Part shown: positions 40,713-50,254 of the stretch, in pieces
How the letters are laid out: each line of letters opens with the position of its first letter
How positions within the stretch are numbered: position 1 is the first letter of the stretch
From: Bact-08 sp964533215
GTDB taxonomy: Bacteria; Bacteroidota; Bacteroidia; Bacteroidales; UBA932
Assembly: GCA_964533215.1 (NCBI GenBank)
Contig: CAZHLJ010000008.1
Coordinates: 44,732-108,731 of the forward strand
Direction: 5' to 3'
DNA: 64,000 bases
Program-made: the position numbers and the translations under genes
Notes under the pieces: generated by a model
The model's database searches: none
The model's input: only the letters and a program-made list of their open reading frames with translations
What the model was told of the DNA's origin: nothing

Positions 40713-41813
40713 CTATTTAAGTTGAATGTAATAGACCAATTCCTTGGCGGATTTGAATTCCGGGTGTAAGATATTGATAAGATCGTTAAGAATAACATCT
40801 GGCTCAATTACTCCGGTTTCCCAAAAATCACTTCCTCCGGACAAAGTCTCTCGTTTAATATTATTATAAACCTTTCCACTCTTTAAAGAAGGTATATTCT
40901 TAAAGAGTGGATTGCTGTTTTTAAGCTCATCCATAGACTTATATTGATTTGGATTCAGCCAGTAATCTGCTGTCATGGATTGCTGGTAGACCTCCTCCAG
41001 AGCGTACGAGGCGGATTTGCGTTCTCCTGCCTTGCTCATGATTGGTTCTCCGCCGGCATCTTTAATAAGAACGCTCATGTAGTTTTCCTTTCCTGGAATA
41101 TACCAGGACTCTTTCCATGGAGCATTCAAAAGCACTTTTGGCCTTGTTGCTGATTTGTCTGCCAGATTCTTGATTGATAGATATCTGTCTTTTACTTCAT
41201 TATATAGAGAATCAGCCTTTTTGCTGCAATTGAAAATTGACCCGAACAATTTCAGATATTCAAGCTTGCCTAAAGGATGGTCTTCAAGATAATCTCCCAA
41301 TGCAATCACGTTTATGCCCAACTCTTTTATCTTGTTAATGTATATATTGTTTTCGCCAACAATACCATATGTGAATACAACGTCCGGCTTAAGTCTGATC
41401 AAAAACTCATAATTTAGAGATCCTTCATAGCCGATATCTTCTATCTCCCCATTTTTTACCCGATCAAGAATTTTTTTGTTCGAAATATATTTTACCCCTG
41501 ATACCCCTACAATCTTATCCTCAAGACCAAGAGCAGACATATATGCAATATGGCTGGTGGACATACATACAACCCTTTCTATTGGAGATGACTTGATGTC
41601 TATTGAATAATCGTCAACCTTCTCTTTAGAAGAACTCCAGGAGTCGATTATTTGCAGACAAACACTTCCTGCACTATCCGAAATGGAGAAATATTTTGCA
41701 TAATCGTTTTTGCCTGAATCATTATCAGACCTCTCTTTCCTTACTCCACTCTTGCAGCTGACAAACAACAAGGAGATTAAAAGAAGATTTGCCAGTGGCT
41801 TTAAATAATACAT
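40713..41813 (-). CDS. BtuF/FecB-type periplasmic binding lipoprotein
   Basis: 366 residues from MYYLKPLANLLLISLLFVSC, a lipoprotein signal with Cys20. A 79-codon in-frame extension upstream overlaps the divergent flavoprotein and is dropped. Two lobes of the helical-backbone binding-protein fold: ERVVCMSTSHIAYMSALGLEDKIVGVSG, then EFLIRLKPDVVFTYG, GINVIALGDYLEDHPLGKLE and LEEVYQQSMTADYWLNP. Such proteins bind cobalamin or ferric chelates for an ABC importer. No permease or ATPase is adjacent. Confidence 0.85.
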   Translation of the reverse strand: MYYLKPLANLLLISLLFVSCKSGVRKERSDNDSGKNDYAKYFSISDSAGSVCLQIIDSWSSSKEKVDDYSIDIKSSPIERVVCMSTSHIAYMSALGLEDKIVGVSGVKYISNKKILDRVKNGEIEDIGYEGSLNYEFLIRLKPDVVFTYGIVGENNIYINKIKELGINVIALGDYLEDHPLGKLEYLKLFGSIFNCSKKADSLYNEVKDRYLSIKNLADKSATRPKVLLNAPWKESWYIPGKENYMSVLIKDAGGEPIMSKAGERKSASYALEEVYQQSMTADYWLNPNQYKSMDELKNSNPLFKNIPSLKSGKVYNNIKRETLSGGSDFWETGVIEPDVILNDLINILHPEFKSAKELVYYIQLK

Positions 41814-41859
41814 GTGATATATTTGCTGCAAATTTAGCAATTTTAACTTACTTTGCGGC

Positions 41860-43137
41860 ATGACTAAAAGAGAGTTGATTGTTATAGGAGCTGGCGCTGC
41901 AGGTTTGATGGCGGCAGTCTCTGCTGCCCGTAATGGAGCCAGAGTGCTGGTACTTGAAAAAATGGAGAAGGCAGGCAGAAAAATAAGAATAACCGGCAAG
42001 GGCAGATGTAATATAACCAATACAAAAGAGTGGAGCGAATTTTCCACTCATGTACATCCAAAATGCAACTTCTTCAAGCCTGCGTTTTATAACTTCAGCA
42101 ATTCTGATACTATCTCATTTTTTGAGAGTATTGGTCTTCCTGTTATTGTAGAGAGAGGAGATAGGGCCTATCCTCAATCGGGACTGTCAAAGGACGTTGT
42201 GGACTCACTTACAAGATATCTTGATTCGCTTGGTGTCGAGATTTCGTATAATTCAAAGGTTCTTGGCATTGAAAAGAATGGAAGCTCTGTTCATAGGGTG
42301 GTATGGGAAAAGTGCGGGGAAATAATTACGGAAGAAGTGGAGGCGTTGGTAATTGCAACAGGAGGTCTATCATATCCTTCCACGGGCTCAGATGGAGATG
42401 GTTTTATATTTGCAGGCAAACTCGGCCATAATGTTACTGAATGCTGGCCCTCATTAACTGCTCTGATGCCAAAATCTTATGACAGGAATCTTGAGGGACT
42501 GTTGTTAAAGAATGTTGAGATAGAACTTCATATTGGAGGTAATCCTGTCCAGTCAGAGAGCGGTGACCTTGAGTTTACAAACAATGGAGTTGAGGGACCT
42601 ATAGGATTCAAAATCAGCAGGAGAGCTGTAAAAGGGATTAAAAATGGAGAAAAGATATTTATTGTGATTGATCTGAAACCTGCATTGTCAGAGGAGCAAC
42701 TGGTAAATAGAATTAAACGGGAACTTACAGACAAAGGGGCCATGAAGGCTAAGAATCTATTGTCATTGCTGCTGCCTCGTCAGCTTATTCCATCTTTCTC
42801 TGCATCGAGTAAGATTGACACCGAATCATTAGTGGCTAAGGATGAAAATCTATTCAGAAAAATCTCTCACTCCCTTAAGTTCTGGCGGATGGATATAGAA
42901 TCTTTTACCTCTTATGAAAGAGCTGTCATAACGGCAGGAGGGGTCTCTCTTGATGAAATCTCAGCAAAAAGCATGAAATCGAAACTCTATTCCAATCTGT
43001 TTTTTGCCGGTGAGGTTATTGATCTGGATGCCGATACCGGAGGTTATAATCTGCAAATTGCATTCTCTACCGGTTACCTTGCAGGTCAGGAGGCTGCTCA
43101 CCTGATATTGAAATCCAAAGTGACCTCTGAGAAATGA
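41860..43137 (+). CDS. BaiN/HI0933-family flavoprotein
   Basis: 425 residues. The N-terminal FAD-binding motif is VIGAGAAGLMAAVSAARNGA, then EKMEKAGRKIRITGKGRCNI, the family signature. VIATGGLSYPSTGSDGDG and the C-terminal FAD contact FFAGEVIDLDADTGGYNLQIAFSTG complete it. BaiN reduces enone double bonds of bile-acid intermediates in some clostridia, but the wide family is mostly uncharacterised, so substrate is open. It is divergent from the BtuF-like gene (46 bases) and its 3' end overlaps the FAH-like gene by 40 bases. Confidence 0.9.
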   Translation: MTKRELIVIGAGAAGLMAAVSAARNGARVLVLEKMEKAGRKIRITGKGRCNITNTKEWSEFSTHVHPKCNFFKPAFYNFSNSDTISFFESIGLPVIVERGDRAYPQSGLSKDVVDSLTRYLDSLGVEISYNSKVLGIEKNGSSVHRVVWEKCGEIITEEVEALVIATGGLSYPSTGSDGDGFIFAGKLGHNVTECWPSLTALMPKSYDRNLEGLLLKNVEIELHIGGNPVQSESGDLEFTNNGVEGPIGFKISRRAVKGIKNGEKIFIVIDLKPALSEEQLVNRIKRELTDKGAMKAKNLLSLLLPRQLIPSFSASSKIDTESLVAKDENLFRKISHSLKFWRMDIESFTSYERAVITAGGVSLDEISAKSMKSKLYSNLFFAGEVIDLDADTGGYNLQIAFSTGYLAGQEAAHLILKSKVTSEK

Positions 43138-43664
43138 GATAACTTAATGTTACTGCCAATATTTACAGGAATTTTCTCCGAAGAATATATATAGATAAGA
43201 TCTCCACTCTTTAATGTGGAGTATTGGGTAATATTCTCAATTGCCTCTGCAATTAAAGCCTTAGTGCTATTATCCACGAGCTTTTTGAGTAGTGTATTAT
43301 TGTCCAAAAGCAAGGAGATTTCACCGGGTTGGCTTATCTCACCTATATTATGCAACTTTTCGGATATATAAGTGGTGTTATCAAGAGAGAGGGCCTTTCC
43401 TAAGCAAGAAAGGCCAAGGTTGTCTGCCTTTATCAGATTTTCTGGGAATATCAAAATTCCTGCACCCAATTCGTTGTAATACCTTCCGGCATACTCCATG
43501 CTTGTAAACTTGCACGATTTCGAAATCTTGACAACAATTGCCAATGCAACACTTATTTCTGTTACAAAACGGGGAGGAAAAAAATCCTTTGAATCTCTGA
43601 CCAATGTATTGTCAGGTTTAAAAAAGAAATTTCCGCTATCACTGGAATATACGACTATATTCAC
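43098..43664 (-). CDS. Divergent FAH-family-like protein
   Basis: 188 residues. FFFKPDNTLVRD, SKDFFPPRF, VTEISVALAIVVKISKSCKF, MEYAGRYYNELGAGI and TLKSGDLIYIYS follow the layout of the fumarylacetoacetate hydrolase family (FxKPDxAL, HYExELAVVI, TLxxGDLIxTG). The metal-binding ExE pattern is only partly kept and the usual GTPxGVG near the end is missing, so catalysis is doubtful. The start overlaps the exonuclease stop by 4 bases (ATGA). It could be a scaffold or a degenerate paralogue. Confidence 0.65.
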   Translation of the reverse strand: MNIVVYSSDSGNFFFKPDNTLVRDSKDFFPPRFVTEISVALAIVVKISKSCKFTSMEYAGRYYNELGAGILIFPENLIKADNLGLSCLGKALSLDNTTYISEKLHNIGEISQPGEISLLLDNNTLLKKLVDNSTKALIAEAIENITQYSTLKSGDLIYIYSSEKIPVNIGSNIKLSHFSEVTLDFNIR

Positions 43665-44440
43665 TTTGCCGACTTACTTTCGAAACTTAGCTTTAATTCT
43701 GTAATGACTTGTTTTGTGTCCAATGTGAAGTCTCCGTTCATCATCCACGAATAATAACCGAGGTCACTTTTGAATACAGCCTCTACTGTTTTCCCCTTAT
43801 GCTTTCCAAAATTGAATGTAGGTTCGTCCTTGTCATTGAGCACTATTCTCCCGGCATAGTCCATAAACCTCGATTTTGTTGAGAAATCTGCCAGAAACTT
43901 AATGTCATTTTCCAGAACCTCAGAATATTTGTCCAATTGAGACTCTAAGATCTCAAATGTTGCCACAGTGTCGGCCTCTGCTGAGTGTGCATTTTCCAAA
44001 TTCTTGTCACAATAGAATTTGTAAGCGGCACTTAAAGTCCGTTGTTCCATTTTGTGGAAAATATTCTGTACATCAACAAGTTTCCTCTTCCTGAAATCGA
44101 AGTCAACACCTGCGCGTAAAAACTCTTCTGCAAGCATTGGAACGTCAAATCTTGTTGAATTGTAACCGGCAAAATCACAGCCAGCCATCCATTTTGCAAG
44201 ACTTTTCGCAACCTCCTTGAAAGTTGGGCAATCAGCAACATCAGCATTTGATATGCCATGTATTTTCTGAGCCTCAGGGGAGATTGGAATTGTGGGATTT
44301 ATCCTTCTGGTTTTAATCTCCTGATCTCCGTTTGGCATTACCTTTAATGCACATATCTCAACAATTCTGTCACTGGCGACATTAAGGCCTGTACTCTCAA
44401 TGTCGAAAAAGAGTATTGGGTTTTTTAGATTTAATTTCAT
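43661..44440 (-). CDS. DnaQ-like 3'-5' exonuclease
   Basis: 259 residues. DEDDh exonuclease motifs: ExoI FFDIESTGLN, ExoII FAGYNSTRFDVPML, ExoIII with HSAEADT near 155. A C-terminal region of about 85 residues has FNFGKHKGKTVEAVF and YYSWMMNGDF, seen in a set of Bacteroidota DnaQ-type proteins. It trims DNA, as proofreading subunit or RNase T-like enzyme. It is 19 bases downstream of dnaN on the same strand, which supports a replication role. Confidence 0.88.
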   Translation of the reverse strand: MKLNLKNPILFFDIESTGLNVASDRIVEICALKVMPNGDQEIKTRRINPTIPISPEAQKIHGISNADVADCPTFKEVAKSLAKWMAGCDFAGYNSTRFDVPMLAEEFLRAGVDFDFRKRKLVDVQNIFHKMEQRTLSAAYKFYCDKNLENAHSAEADTVATFEILESQLDKYSEVLENDIKFLADFSTKSRFMDYAGRIVLNDKDEPTFNFGKHKGKTVEAVFKSDLGYYSWMMNGDFTLDTKQVITELKLSFESKSAK

Positions 44441-44459
44441 AATAAATGTTTAATGCCCG

Positions 44460-45587
44460 TTAGGCGCTGACCATCATAGGCATTATGAGTGCAAGTATGT
44501 CTTCGTTGTGGTCAGTCTGACCGGAAGGAAGGATCAATGCAGCACGGGTGGGATCTGCAAGGTCCAGCGAAATATCCGTATAAGGAAGGTTGCTGAGGAT
44601 TTCTATAAGGAATGTTGATTTAAAACCAATTTCCATAGAATCCCCTTCGTACTGACAGCTGAGTCTTTCGTTTGCAGAAATGGAAAAGTCCAGATCTTGT
44701 GCAGAGATAACTAACTGATTATACGAAAGTTTTAATTTAACCTGACTGCTTGCCTGATTTGAACATACAGCGACTCTTCTTGTACTGTTAAGGAAGTCCT
44801 GACGGTTAATGATCATTTTGTTCTGATTTATTTTTGGAATAACAGAACGGTATGCAGGATAATTGCCCTCTACAAGACGGCAGACAAGAACAAATGAGTC
44901 GAATTCAAAATATGCGTTCTTGTTGTCGAAGCTGATTTTTACATCCTGGTCAATTTTTGTCAGAATGTTTTTAAGAATGGCTGCCGGTTTCTTTGGAAGA
45001 ATGAAAGATGACTGCTGAGCTGACTTTATATCATTTCTGGTGTAGCATACAAGCTTGTGAGCATCAGAAGCAACAAGAGTCGTATGCTCATTCCCGATAT
45101 CAAAGAAAACTCCGTTCATCACAGGTCTAAGCTCCTCTTCAGCTGTGGCATAGATAGTGCGGTTAATCCCTTCCAGAAGAGCAGATGAAGGAATCTGTAT
45201 TTCTGTTTTTTCTGCAGAAAGCTCAGCTATGTTTGGATAGTCGTCTGAAAGTGTGCATGGTAGTTTTGAATTACCATTTGCCCAAGTGATCTCGATAAGG
45301 GTAGATGTTTCATTGGTCTTGAATTCCAGTGGCTGATCAGGAAACTCTTTTAATGAGTCAACCAGCAATTTCGCGGGAATTGTAATCTCTCCTTCTTCAA
45401 CTACGTTTTCAATGGCCATTCCGGATTTTAGACTTGTCTCTAAATCGGAAGCAGTGATGCTTAAATATCCATCCTTTAAAACAAATAGAAAGTTGTCCAG
45501 AATTGGAATCGTGTTTTTTGATGAGATTACTCTGGAAACCGAAATTAAACGTGCTAATAACTCTGTGCTTGAAACTACAAACTTCAT
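44460..45587 (-). CDS. dnaN: DNA polymerase III sliding clamp
   Basis: 375 residues, the usual length. Three repeated clamp domains; the N-terminal FVVSSTELLARLISVSRVIS and NTIPILDNFLF, LEVSLKSG-like segment, and the C-terminal LIMPMMVS end are typical of beta clamps. It forms the ring that tethers the polymerase. A TATCTTTG promoter box sits 17 bases upstream. It is divergent from the HtrA protease gene and is followed by the DnaQ-like exonuclease. Confidence 0.97.
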   Translation of the reverse strand: MKFVVSSTELLARLISVSRVISSKNTIPILDNFLFVLKDGYLSITASDLETSLKSGMAIENVVEEGEITIPAKLLVDSLKEFPDQPLEFKTNETSTLIEITWANGNSKLPCTLSDDYPNIAELSAEKTEIQIPSSALLEGINRTIYATAEEELRPVMNGVFFDIGNEHTTLVASDAHKLVCYTRNDIKSAQQSSFILPKKPAAILKNILTKIDQDVKISFDNKNAYFEFDSFVLVCRLVEGNYPAYRSVIPKINQNKMIINRQDFLNSTRRVAVCSNQASSQVKLKLSYNQLVISAQDLDFSISANERLSCQYEGDSMEIGFKSTFLIEILSNLPYTDISLDLADPTRAALILPSGQTDHNEDILALIMPMMVSA

Positions 45588-45603
45588 ATCCGTATATTTT
45601 TTA

Positions 45604-45611
45604 CAAAGATA
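45604..45611 (-). promoter_or_regulatory. -7 box of dnaN
   Basis: TATCTTTG on the minus strand (45611-45604), a perfect TAnnTTTG. No clear -33 box. Confidence 0.5.
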
Positions 45612-45683
45612 AAAAAAATAAGTTATGGCATATAATTTGATTTATTTATGTCCGAAATAACTTTTTAATTAATTTTAGACGTT

Positions 45684-47114
45684 ATGAAAAGAAATCTACT
45701 AATTTTATTTTTATCTGTTTTGTTTAGTGGTTTGACAGCCTATGCCGTGGTTGAAATCACAGGTTCAAATTCAAGAAAGTATACTTCTTCATTTCCGGAA
45801 GTCCCTATTCAAAAGGTTAACCTCTCCAATCAGCTTTATCCCGATTTTACGTATGCTGCAGAGAATGCCGTGAAAGCTGTAGTTCATGTTAAAGTTGTCC
45901 AGAAAGGTGTTGAACAGACCTACTCTTTGTTCGATTTTTTCTTTGGTTACGGTTCTCCTGAACCAACTCCAAGATTCCAGGAAAGCTCCGGTTCAGGTGT
46001 CATTATAACATCTGACGGATATATAGTGACAAACAATCATGTAATTGAAGGTGCAGAGGAGATATCAGTTACACTCGAAAACAATAAATCATACAGAGCA
46101 AAGGTTATTGGGGCAGATCCTGCGACAGATGTGGCTCTTGTCAAAATAGATGAGCAAAACCTACCCTTCCTTACATTCGGGAATTCGGATTCTCTAAGAT
46201 TGGGTGAATGGGTGATTGCGATAGGAAATCCTTATAACCTAAGGTCTACCGTCACTGCCGGAATTGTCAGTGCCAAGGCTAGAAGCATGCCTTCTGCATC
46301 CGATGGATTCAAGATAGAGTCATTTATCCAGACAGATGCTGCAGTAAATGCCGGAAACAGTGGTGGAGCTCTTGTAAACACTAGAGGTGAACTTGTTGGT
46401 ATAAATACTGCTATTGCATCCAGGACTGGAGCATACTCAGGTTACTCTTTCGCCGTTCCATCATCAATCACAAAGAAAGTCGTTGAGGATCTTATAGATT
46501 TTGGTACCGTAAAGAGAGCTCTGTTGGGAGTTTCAATGCAAGATATTGACAGTGAACTTGCAAAAGAGAAAAACATAAAAGATATAAAGGGAGTCTATGT
46601 TGCTCAGGTATCAAGTGATGGTGCTGCAGGTAAAGCGGGAATTAAGGAGTCGGATATTATTGTTTCCGTAAATGGAGTCGAGGTAAATTCTGCACCGGCA
46701 GTACAGGAACAGATAAGCAAATACAGACCTGAAGAAAAAATAAAAGTCGGAATTATCAGAAATGGTAAACAAAAAGAACTTTCAGTTGTCTTAGAGAGTA
46801 AAGGTGCACGACGGACAATTTACAATGGGGAAGATTCGGGACTTTCACAACTCTTTGGAGCTTTGATAAGAAAGGCATCTCAAGAGAGCCTAAGGACTGC
46901 AGGAGTCAGGTCTGGGGTAGAGGTGGTTTCTGTCAAGGAGGGAAAGTTCAAGAGCGCGGGGATTAAGGCTGGTTTCATAATAACACATGTAAACCAGGTC
47001 CCGGTGGCTGATGTTGATGACATTGAAAGTGTTGTGCAGAGGTGTCGAAGGTCGTTGCTCATTGAGGGCGTTTATAAAAATGGCAGGGATGCCTACTACG
47101 GAATGGGCGTCTAA
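45684..47114 (+). CDS. DegP/HtrA-family periplasmic serine protease
   Basis: 476 residues. An N-terminal membrane anchor or signal (about 4-25) precedes the trypsin-like domain with the triad in TNNHVIEGA (His), ATDVALVKI (Asp) and NAGNSGGALVN (Ser). Two PDZ domains follow (VYVAQVSSDGAAGKAGIKESDII and VEVVSVKEGKFKSAGIKAGFIITHV). It degrades and refolds damaged envelope proteins. It ends 50 bases before rpoD, whose promoter begins right at its stop codon. Confidence 0.95.
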   Translation: MKRNLLILFLSVLFSGLTAYAVVEITGSNSRKYTSSFPEVPIQKVNLSNQLYPDFTYAAENAVKAVVHVKVVQKGVEQTYSLFDFFFGYGSPEPTPRFQESSGSGVIITSDGYIVTNNHVIEGAEEISVTLENNKSYRAKVIGADPATDVALVKIDEQNLPFLTFGNSDSLRLGEWVIAIGNPYNLRSTVTAGIVSAKARSMPSASDGFKIESFIQTDAAVNAGNSGGALVNTRGELVGINTAIASRTGAYSGYSFAVPSSITKKVVEDLIDFGTVKRALLGVSMQDIDSELAKEKNIKDIKGVYVAQVSSDGAAGKAGIKESDIIVSVNGVEVNSAPAVQEQISKYRPEEKIKVGIIRNGKQKELSVVLESKGARRTIYNGEDSGLSQLFGALIRKASQESLRTAGVRSGVEVVSVKEGKFKSAGIKAGFIITHVNQVPVADVDDIESVVQRCRRSLLIEGVYKNGRDAYYGMGV

Positions 47115-47116
47115 AT

Positions 47117-47147
47117 TTTGCGGTTCCCACTTATTGTATTAATTTTG
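47117..47147 (+). promoter_or_regulatory. rpoD promoter, textbook Bacteroidota type
   Basis: TTTG (47117-47120), exactly 19 bases, then TAATTTTG (47140-47147). It is the best match in the window to the primary sigma consensus, 17 bases before the ATG. It precedes the primary sigma gene itself, so autoregulation is likely. Confidence 0.8.
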
Positions 47148-47164
47148 CAGGATATTATATATTC

Positions 47165-48025
47165 ATGAGACAGCTTAAGATAACCAAATCAATTACAAAC
47201 AGAGAGAGTGCCTCTCTAGATAAATATCTCCAGGAGATTGGACGAGAAGAACTTATAACAGTGGAGGATGAGGTAGAATTAGCTCAGAGAATCAGAAAGG
47301 GAGACCAGGAGGCTTTGGAAAAGCTTACCAGAGCCAATTTGAGATTTGTAGTTTCTGTTGCCAAGCAGTATCAGAACCAAGGTCTGAGTTTACCGGATTT
47401 AATTAATGAGGGCAATCTTGGATTGATTAAGGCTGCTGAAAAATTCGACGAGACTCGAGGGTTTAAGTTTATTTCGTATGCTGTATGGTGGATTCGTCAA
47501 TCAATCCTGCAGGCTTTGGCAGAACAATCAAGAATAGTAAGGTTGCCACTCAATCAGGTGGGATCGCTTAACAAAATAAATAAAGCCCTTTCTAAATTTG
47601 AACAAGAGAACGAAAGAATGCCATCTCCAGAGGAACTTGCTGAGATATTGGATATTCCTAGGGAGAAAATAGCAGATACACTCAGAGTGTCCGGACGTCA
47701 TGTCTCAGTGGATGCCCCGTTTGTAGATGGTGAAGATAACAACCTGCTGGATGTTCTTGTCAACAGCGACTCCCCTAATGCTGATAGAGGGCTTGTTAAT
47801 GAGTCACTTAATAAGGAAATTGAGAGAGCTCTCTCGACACTTACTGAGAGGGAGAGGGATATTGTCAAATATTTCTTCGGGATTGGAGCCAGTGAGATGA
47901 CTCTAGAAGAGATTGGTGAATTTTTTGGTCTTACCAGAGAGAGGGTAAGACAGATTAAGGAAAAGGCTATAAGAAGACTAAGACATAGTGCTAGAAGCAA
48001 ACTCCTGAAATCTTACCTGGGATAA
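47165..48025 (+). CDS. rpoD: Primary sigma factor RpoD (Bacteroidota short type)
   Basis: 286 residues, matching the short primary sigma of Bacteroidota (no long non-conserved region). Region 1.2 is SLDKYLQEIGREELITVEDEVELAQRI, region 2 has DLINEGNLGLIKAAEKFDETRGFKFISYAVWWIRQSI, region 3 LPLNQVGSLNKINKA, region 4 EEIGEFFGLTRERVRQIKEKAIRRLR. It directs RNA polymerase to TTTG/TAnnTTTG promoters. A strong promoter of that type lies just upstream. dcp follows 27 bases later, perhaps in the same transcript. Confidence 0.97.
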   Translation: MRQLKITKSITNRESASLDKYLQEIGREELITVEDEVELAQRIRKGDQEALEKLTRANLRFVVSVAKQYQNQGLSLPDLINEGNLGLIKAAEKFDETRGFKFISYAVWWIRQSILQALAEQSRIVRLPLNQVGSLNKINKALSKFEQENERMPSPEELAEILDIPREKIADTLRVSGRHVSVDAPFVDGEDNNLLDVLVNSDSPNADRGLVNESLNKEIERALSTLTERERDIVKYFFGIGASEMTLEEIGEFFGLTRERVRQIKEKAIRRLRHSARSKLLKSYLG

Positions 48026-48052
48026 TACTAACTCTCAATACTTAATTCATCT

Positions 48053-50161
48053 ATGAAAAAACTACTGATAATTACGTTGGCGGCATGTGCTGCGTTTTCG
48101 TCCTGTACCCAAAAGAAGGCTGTTGAAAATCCTCTTCTGGCAGAGTGGAATACGCCTTTCGGTATTCCTCCGTTTGAGCAGATAAAGCTTGAACACTATA
48201 TGCCTGCCTATGTTGAAGCTATGGCCCGTCATAACGCTGAAATTGATTCTATTGTCAATAATCAGCAGCCAGCCACATTTGAAAATACAATCGTTGCTTT
48301 TGATAATTCGGGGTTGTTGCTGGAAAAAATCTCATCAGTTTTCTCCGGGATGAGCGGTATAGCATCAACGCCCGAAGTCATGGCTCTTGCAAAAGAGTTG
48401 TCTCCGCTAACCAGCAAGCATTACAACGAGATTAGTTTAAATCCTGGACTTTTCAAAAGGATAAAGGAGGTATATGAAAAGAGGGATTCATTGGGTCTGA
48501 ACCCTGAACAGATGCGTCTTCTGACTGAAACGTACAAAGGTTTTGAAAGAGGTGGTGCAAATCTTCCTGATGATAAGAAAGAGGAGCTAAAAAAGATTAA
48601 CTCTGAAATTTCTGACCTTCAGCTGGCATTTGGACAAAATCTTGTTTCAGAGACAGCGGCATACAAATTGGTTATTGATAAAAAGGAAGACCTTGCAGGT
48701 TTATCTGAATCTTTAATCGCCTCTGCGGCCAAAAAAGCGGAAAGTGATAGTACCAATAAGGGAAAATGGGTGTTCGGACTGGACAATCCAAGTGTAATTC
48801 CTTTCCTGCAGCAGTCGGAAAAGAGAGAGCTTCGTAAGGAGATTCTGAATGCTTACCTTAACAGGTGCAACAATAATAACAAAGAGGATAACAAAGAGAT
48901 TATCAAAAAGCTGATAGATCTTCGTTTGAAGAAGGCCAAGCTGATGGGTTTTGAAAATTTTGCCCAGTACCAACTTGAAGATAGAATGGCAAAAAAACCA
49001 GAGGCGGTCTATGAACTCCTTAATAAGATCTGGACGCCGGCTCTTGCATCTGCAAAAAAAGAGCTTGCTGATATGAATTCAATAGCTAAGTCAGAAGGAC
49101 AGGACATAACACTTGAAGCTTATGACTGGAGATTCTATTTTGAGAAAGCAAAGTCACAGAAGTTTAATCTTAATGATGAACAGTTAAGACCTTATTTCAA
49201 ACTTGAGAATGTGAGAGAGGGAATTTTCTATGTTGCCAACCAACTTTACGGAATAACCTTCACTAAGGTTGATAATGTTCCGCTTCCTGATCCCGAGGCT
49301 GTTGCTTTTGAATGTAAGGATGCTGACGGCTCTCATCTTGGAATTGTTTTTATGGATATGTTTGCCCGTCCTGGTGCTAAGAGAGGTGGAGCATGGTGTG
49401 GAGGCTATCGTGACCAGACATACAAAGATGGCAAACGTGTTGCTCCATTGGTTACAATTGTAGGGAACTTCACAAGACCTGTCGGAGATGAGCCTGCACT
49501 TTTAAGTATGGACGAAGCTGAGACTTATTTCCATGAATTTGGACATGCTCTTGCAAGCCTGCTTAAGAATGTTCACTATTATGGAGTTGGTGGTATGACA
49601 AGAGACTTTGTAGAGCTGCCGTCACAAATAATGGAACATTGGGCTTTTGAACCACAGGTGCTGAAAATCTATGCTAAACACTATAAAACGGGAGAGGTGA
49701 TTCCACAGGAACTAATAGATAAGATTGTAAGTTCCGGTAAATATGGCCAGGGCTTTGCTACAACAGAGCTACTTGCTGCTGCTCTTTTGGATATGGATTA
49801 CCATATTCTCAAGGAGGTTCCAGCCAACTTTGATGTGCTTGCATTTGAATCAAAAGTTCTTGGAGACAGAGGTTTGATTTCACAGATCCCACCTCGTTAT
49901 AGGAGTACCTATTTCCAGCATACATTTACTGGAGGATATACTGCTGGATATTATTCATATATATGGGCAGAAGTACTAGATTCAGATGCTTACCAGGCTT
50001 TTGTTGAAACAGGCAACATCTTTGATAAAGGTGTAGCAGCAAAATTCAGGAAGGAGATACTGGAAAGAGCAGGACAGGATGAAGCTATGACTTTATATGT
50101 AAACTTTAGAGGCAAGCAACCTGGAATAGATCCGCTTTTAAAGAACAGAGGATTGAAATAG
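48053..50161 (+). CDS. dcp: M3-family peptidyl-dipeptidase lipoprotein
   Basis: 702 residues. A lipoprotein signal (MKKLLIITLAACAAFSSC) suggests a periplasmic, membrane-anchored form. The M3 zinc motif HEFGHA starts at H494, with FVELPSQIMEHWAFEP downstream, the usual third-ligand region, and the TGGYTAGYYSYIWAEVLD substrate-site segment near the end. Dcp removes dipeptides from peptide C-termini. Length is normal for Dcp/OpdA. A strong terminator follows at 50181. Confidence 0.95.
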   Translation: MKKLLIITLAACAAFSSCTQKKAVENPLLAEWNTPFGIPPFEQIKLEHYMPAYVEAMARHNAEIDSIVNNQQPATFENTIVAFDNSGLLLEKISSVFSGMSGIASTPEVMALAKELSPLTSKHYNEISLNPGLFKRIKEVYEKRDSLGLNPEQMRLLTETYKGFERGGANLPDDKKEELKKINSEISDLQLAFGQNLVSETAAYKLVIDKKEDLAGLSESLIASAAKKAESDSTNKGKWVFGLDNPSVIPFLQQSEKRELRKEILNAYLNRCNNNNKEDNKEIIKKLIDLRLKKAKLMGFENFAQYQLEDRMAKKPEAVYELLNKIWTPALASAKKELADMNSIAKSEGQDITLEAYDWRFYFEKAKSQKFNLNDEQLRPYFKLENVREGIFYVANQLYGITFTKVDNVPLPDPEAVAFECKDADGSHLGIVFMDMFARPGAKRGGAWCGGYRDQTYKDGKRVAPLVTIVGNFTRPVGDEPALLSMDEAETYFHEFGHALASLLKNVHYYGVGGMTRDFVELPSQIMEHWAFEPQVLKIYAKHYKTGEVIPQELIDKIVSSGKYGQGFATTELLAAALLDMDYHILKEVPANFDVLAFESKVLGDRGLISQIPPRYRSTYFQHTFTGGYTAGYYSYIWAEVLDSDAYQAFVETGNIFDKGVAAKFRKEILERAGQDEAMTLYVNFRGKQPGIDPLLKNRGLK

Positions 50162-50180
50162 GTTTATATGTATTGATATA

Positions 50181-50217
50181 AAATGGGTGAAGACAACAAA
50201 TTCACCCATTTTTTTTA
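50181..50217 (+). terminator. Terminator after dcp
   Basis: Stem AAATGGGTGA (50181-50190) with TCACCCATTT (50202-50211), followed by T residues. TATATTTG directly after (50216-50223) could be a -7 box for the next gene. Confidence 0.85.
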
Positions 50218-50254
50218 TATTTGTTGCGAAAGACACAATCCTAAACACAGACTA

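Noticed and set aside
41814..42047. N-terminal extension of the BtuF-like protein
   Set aside because: It overlaps the flavoprotein gene; the lipoprotein signal begins at 41813.
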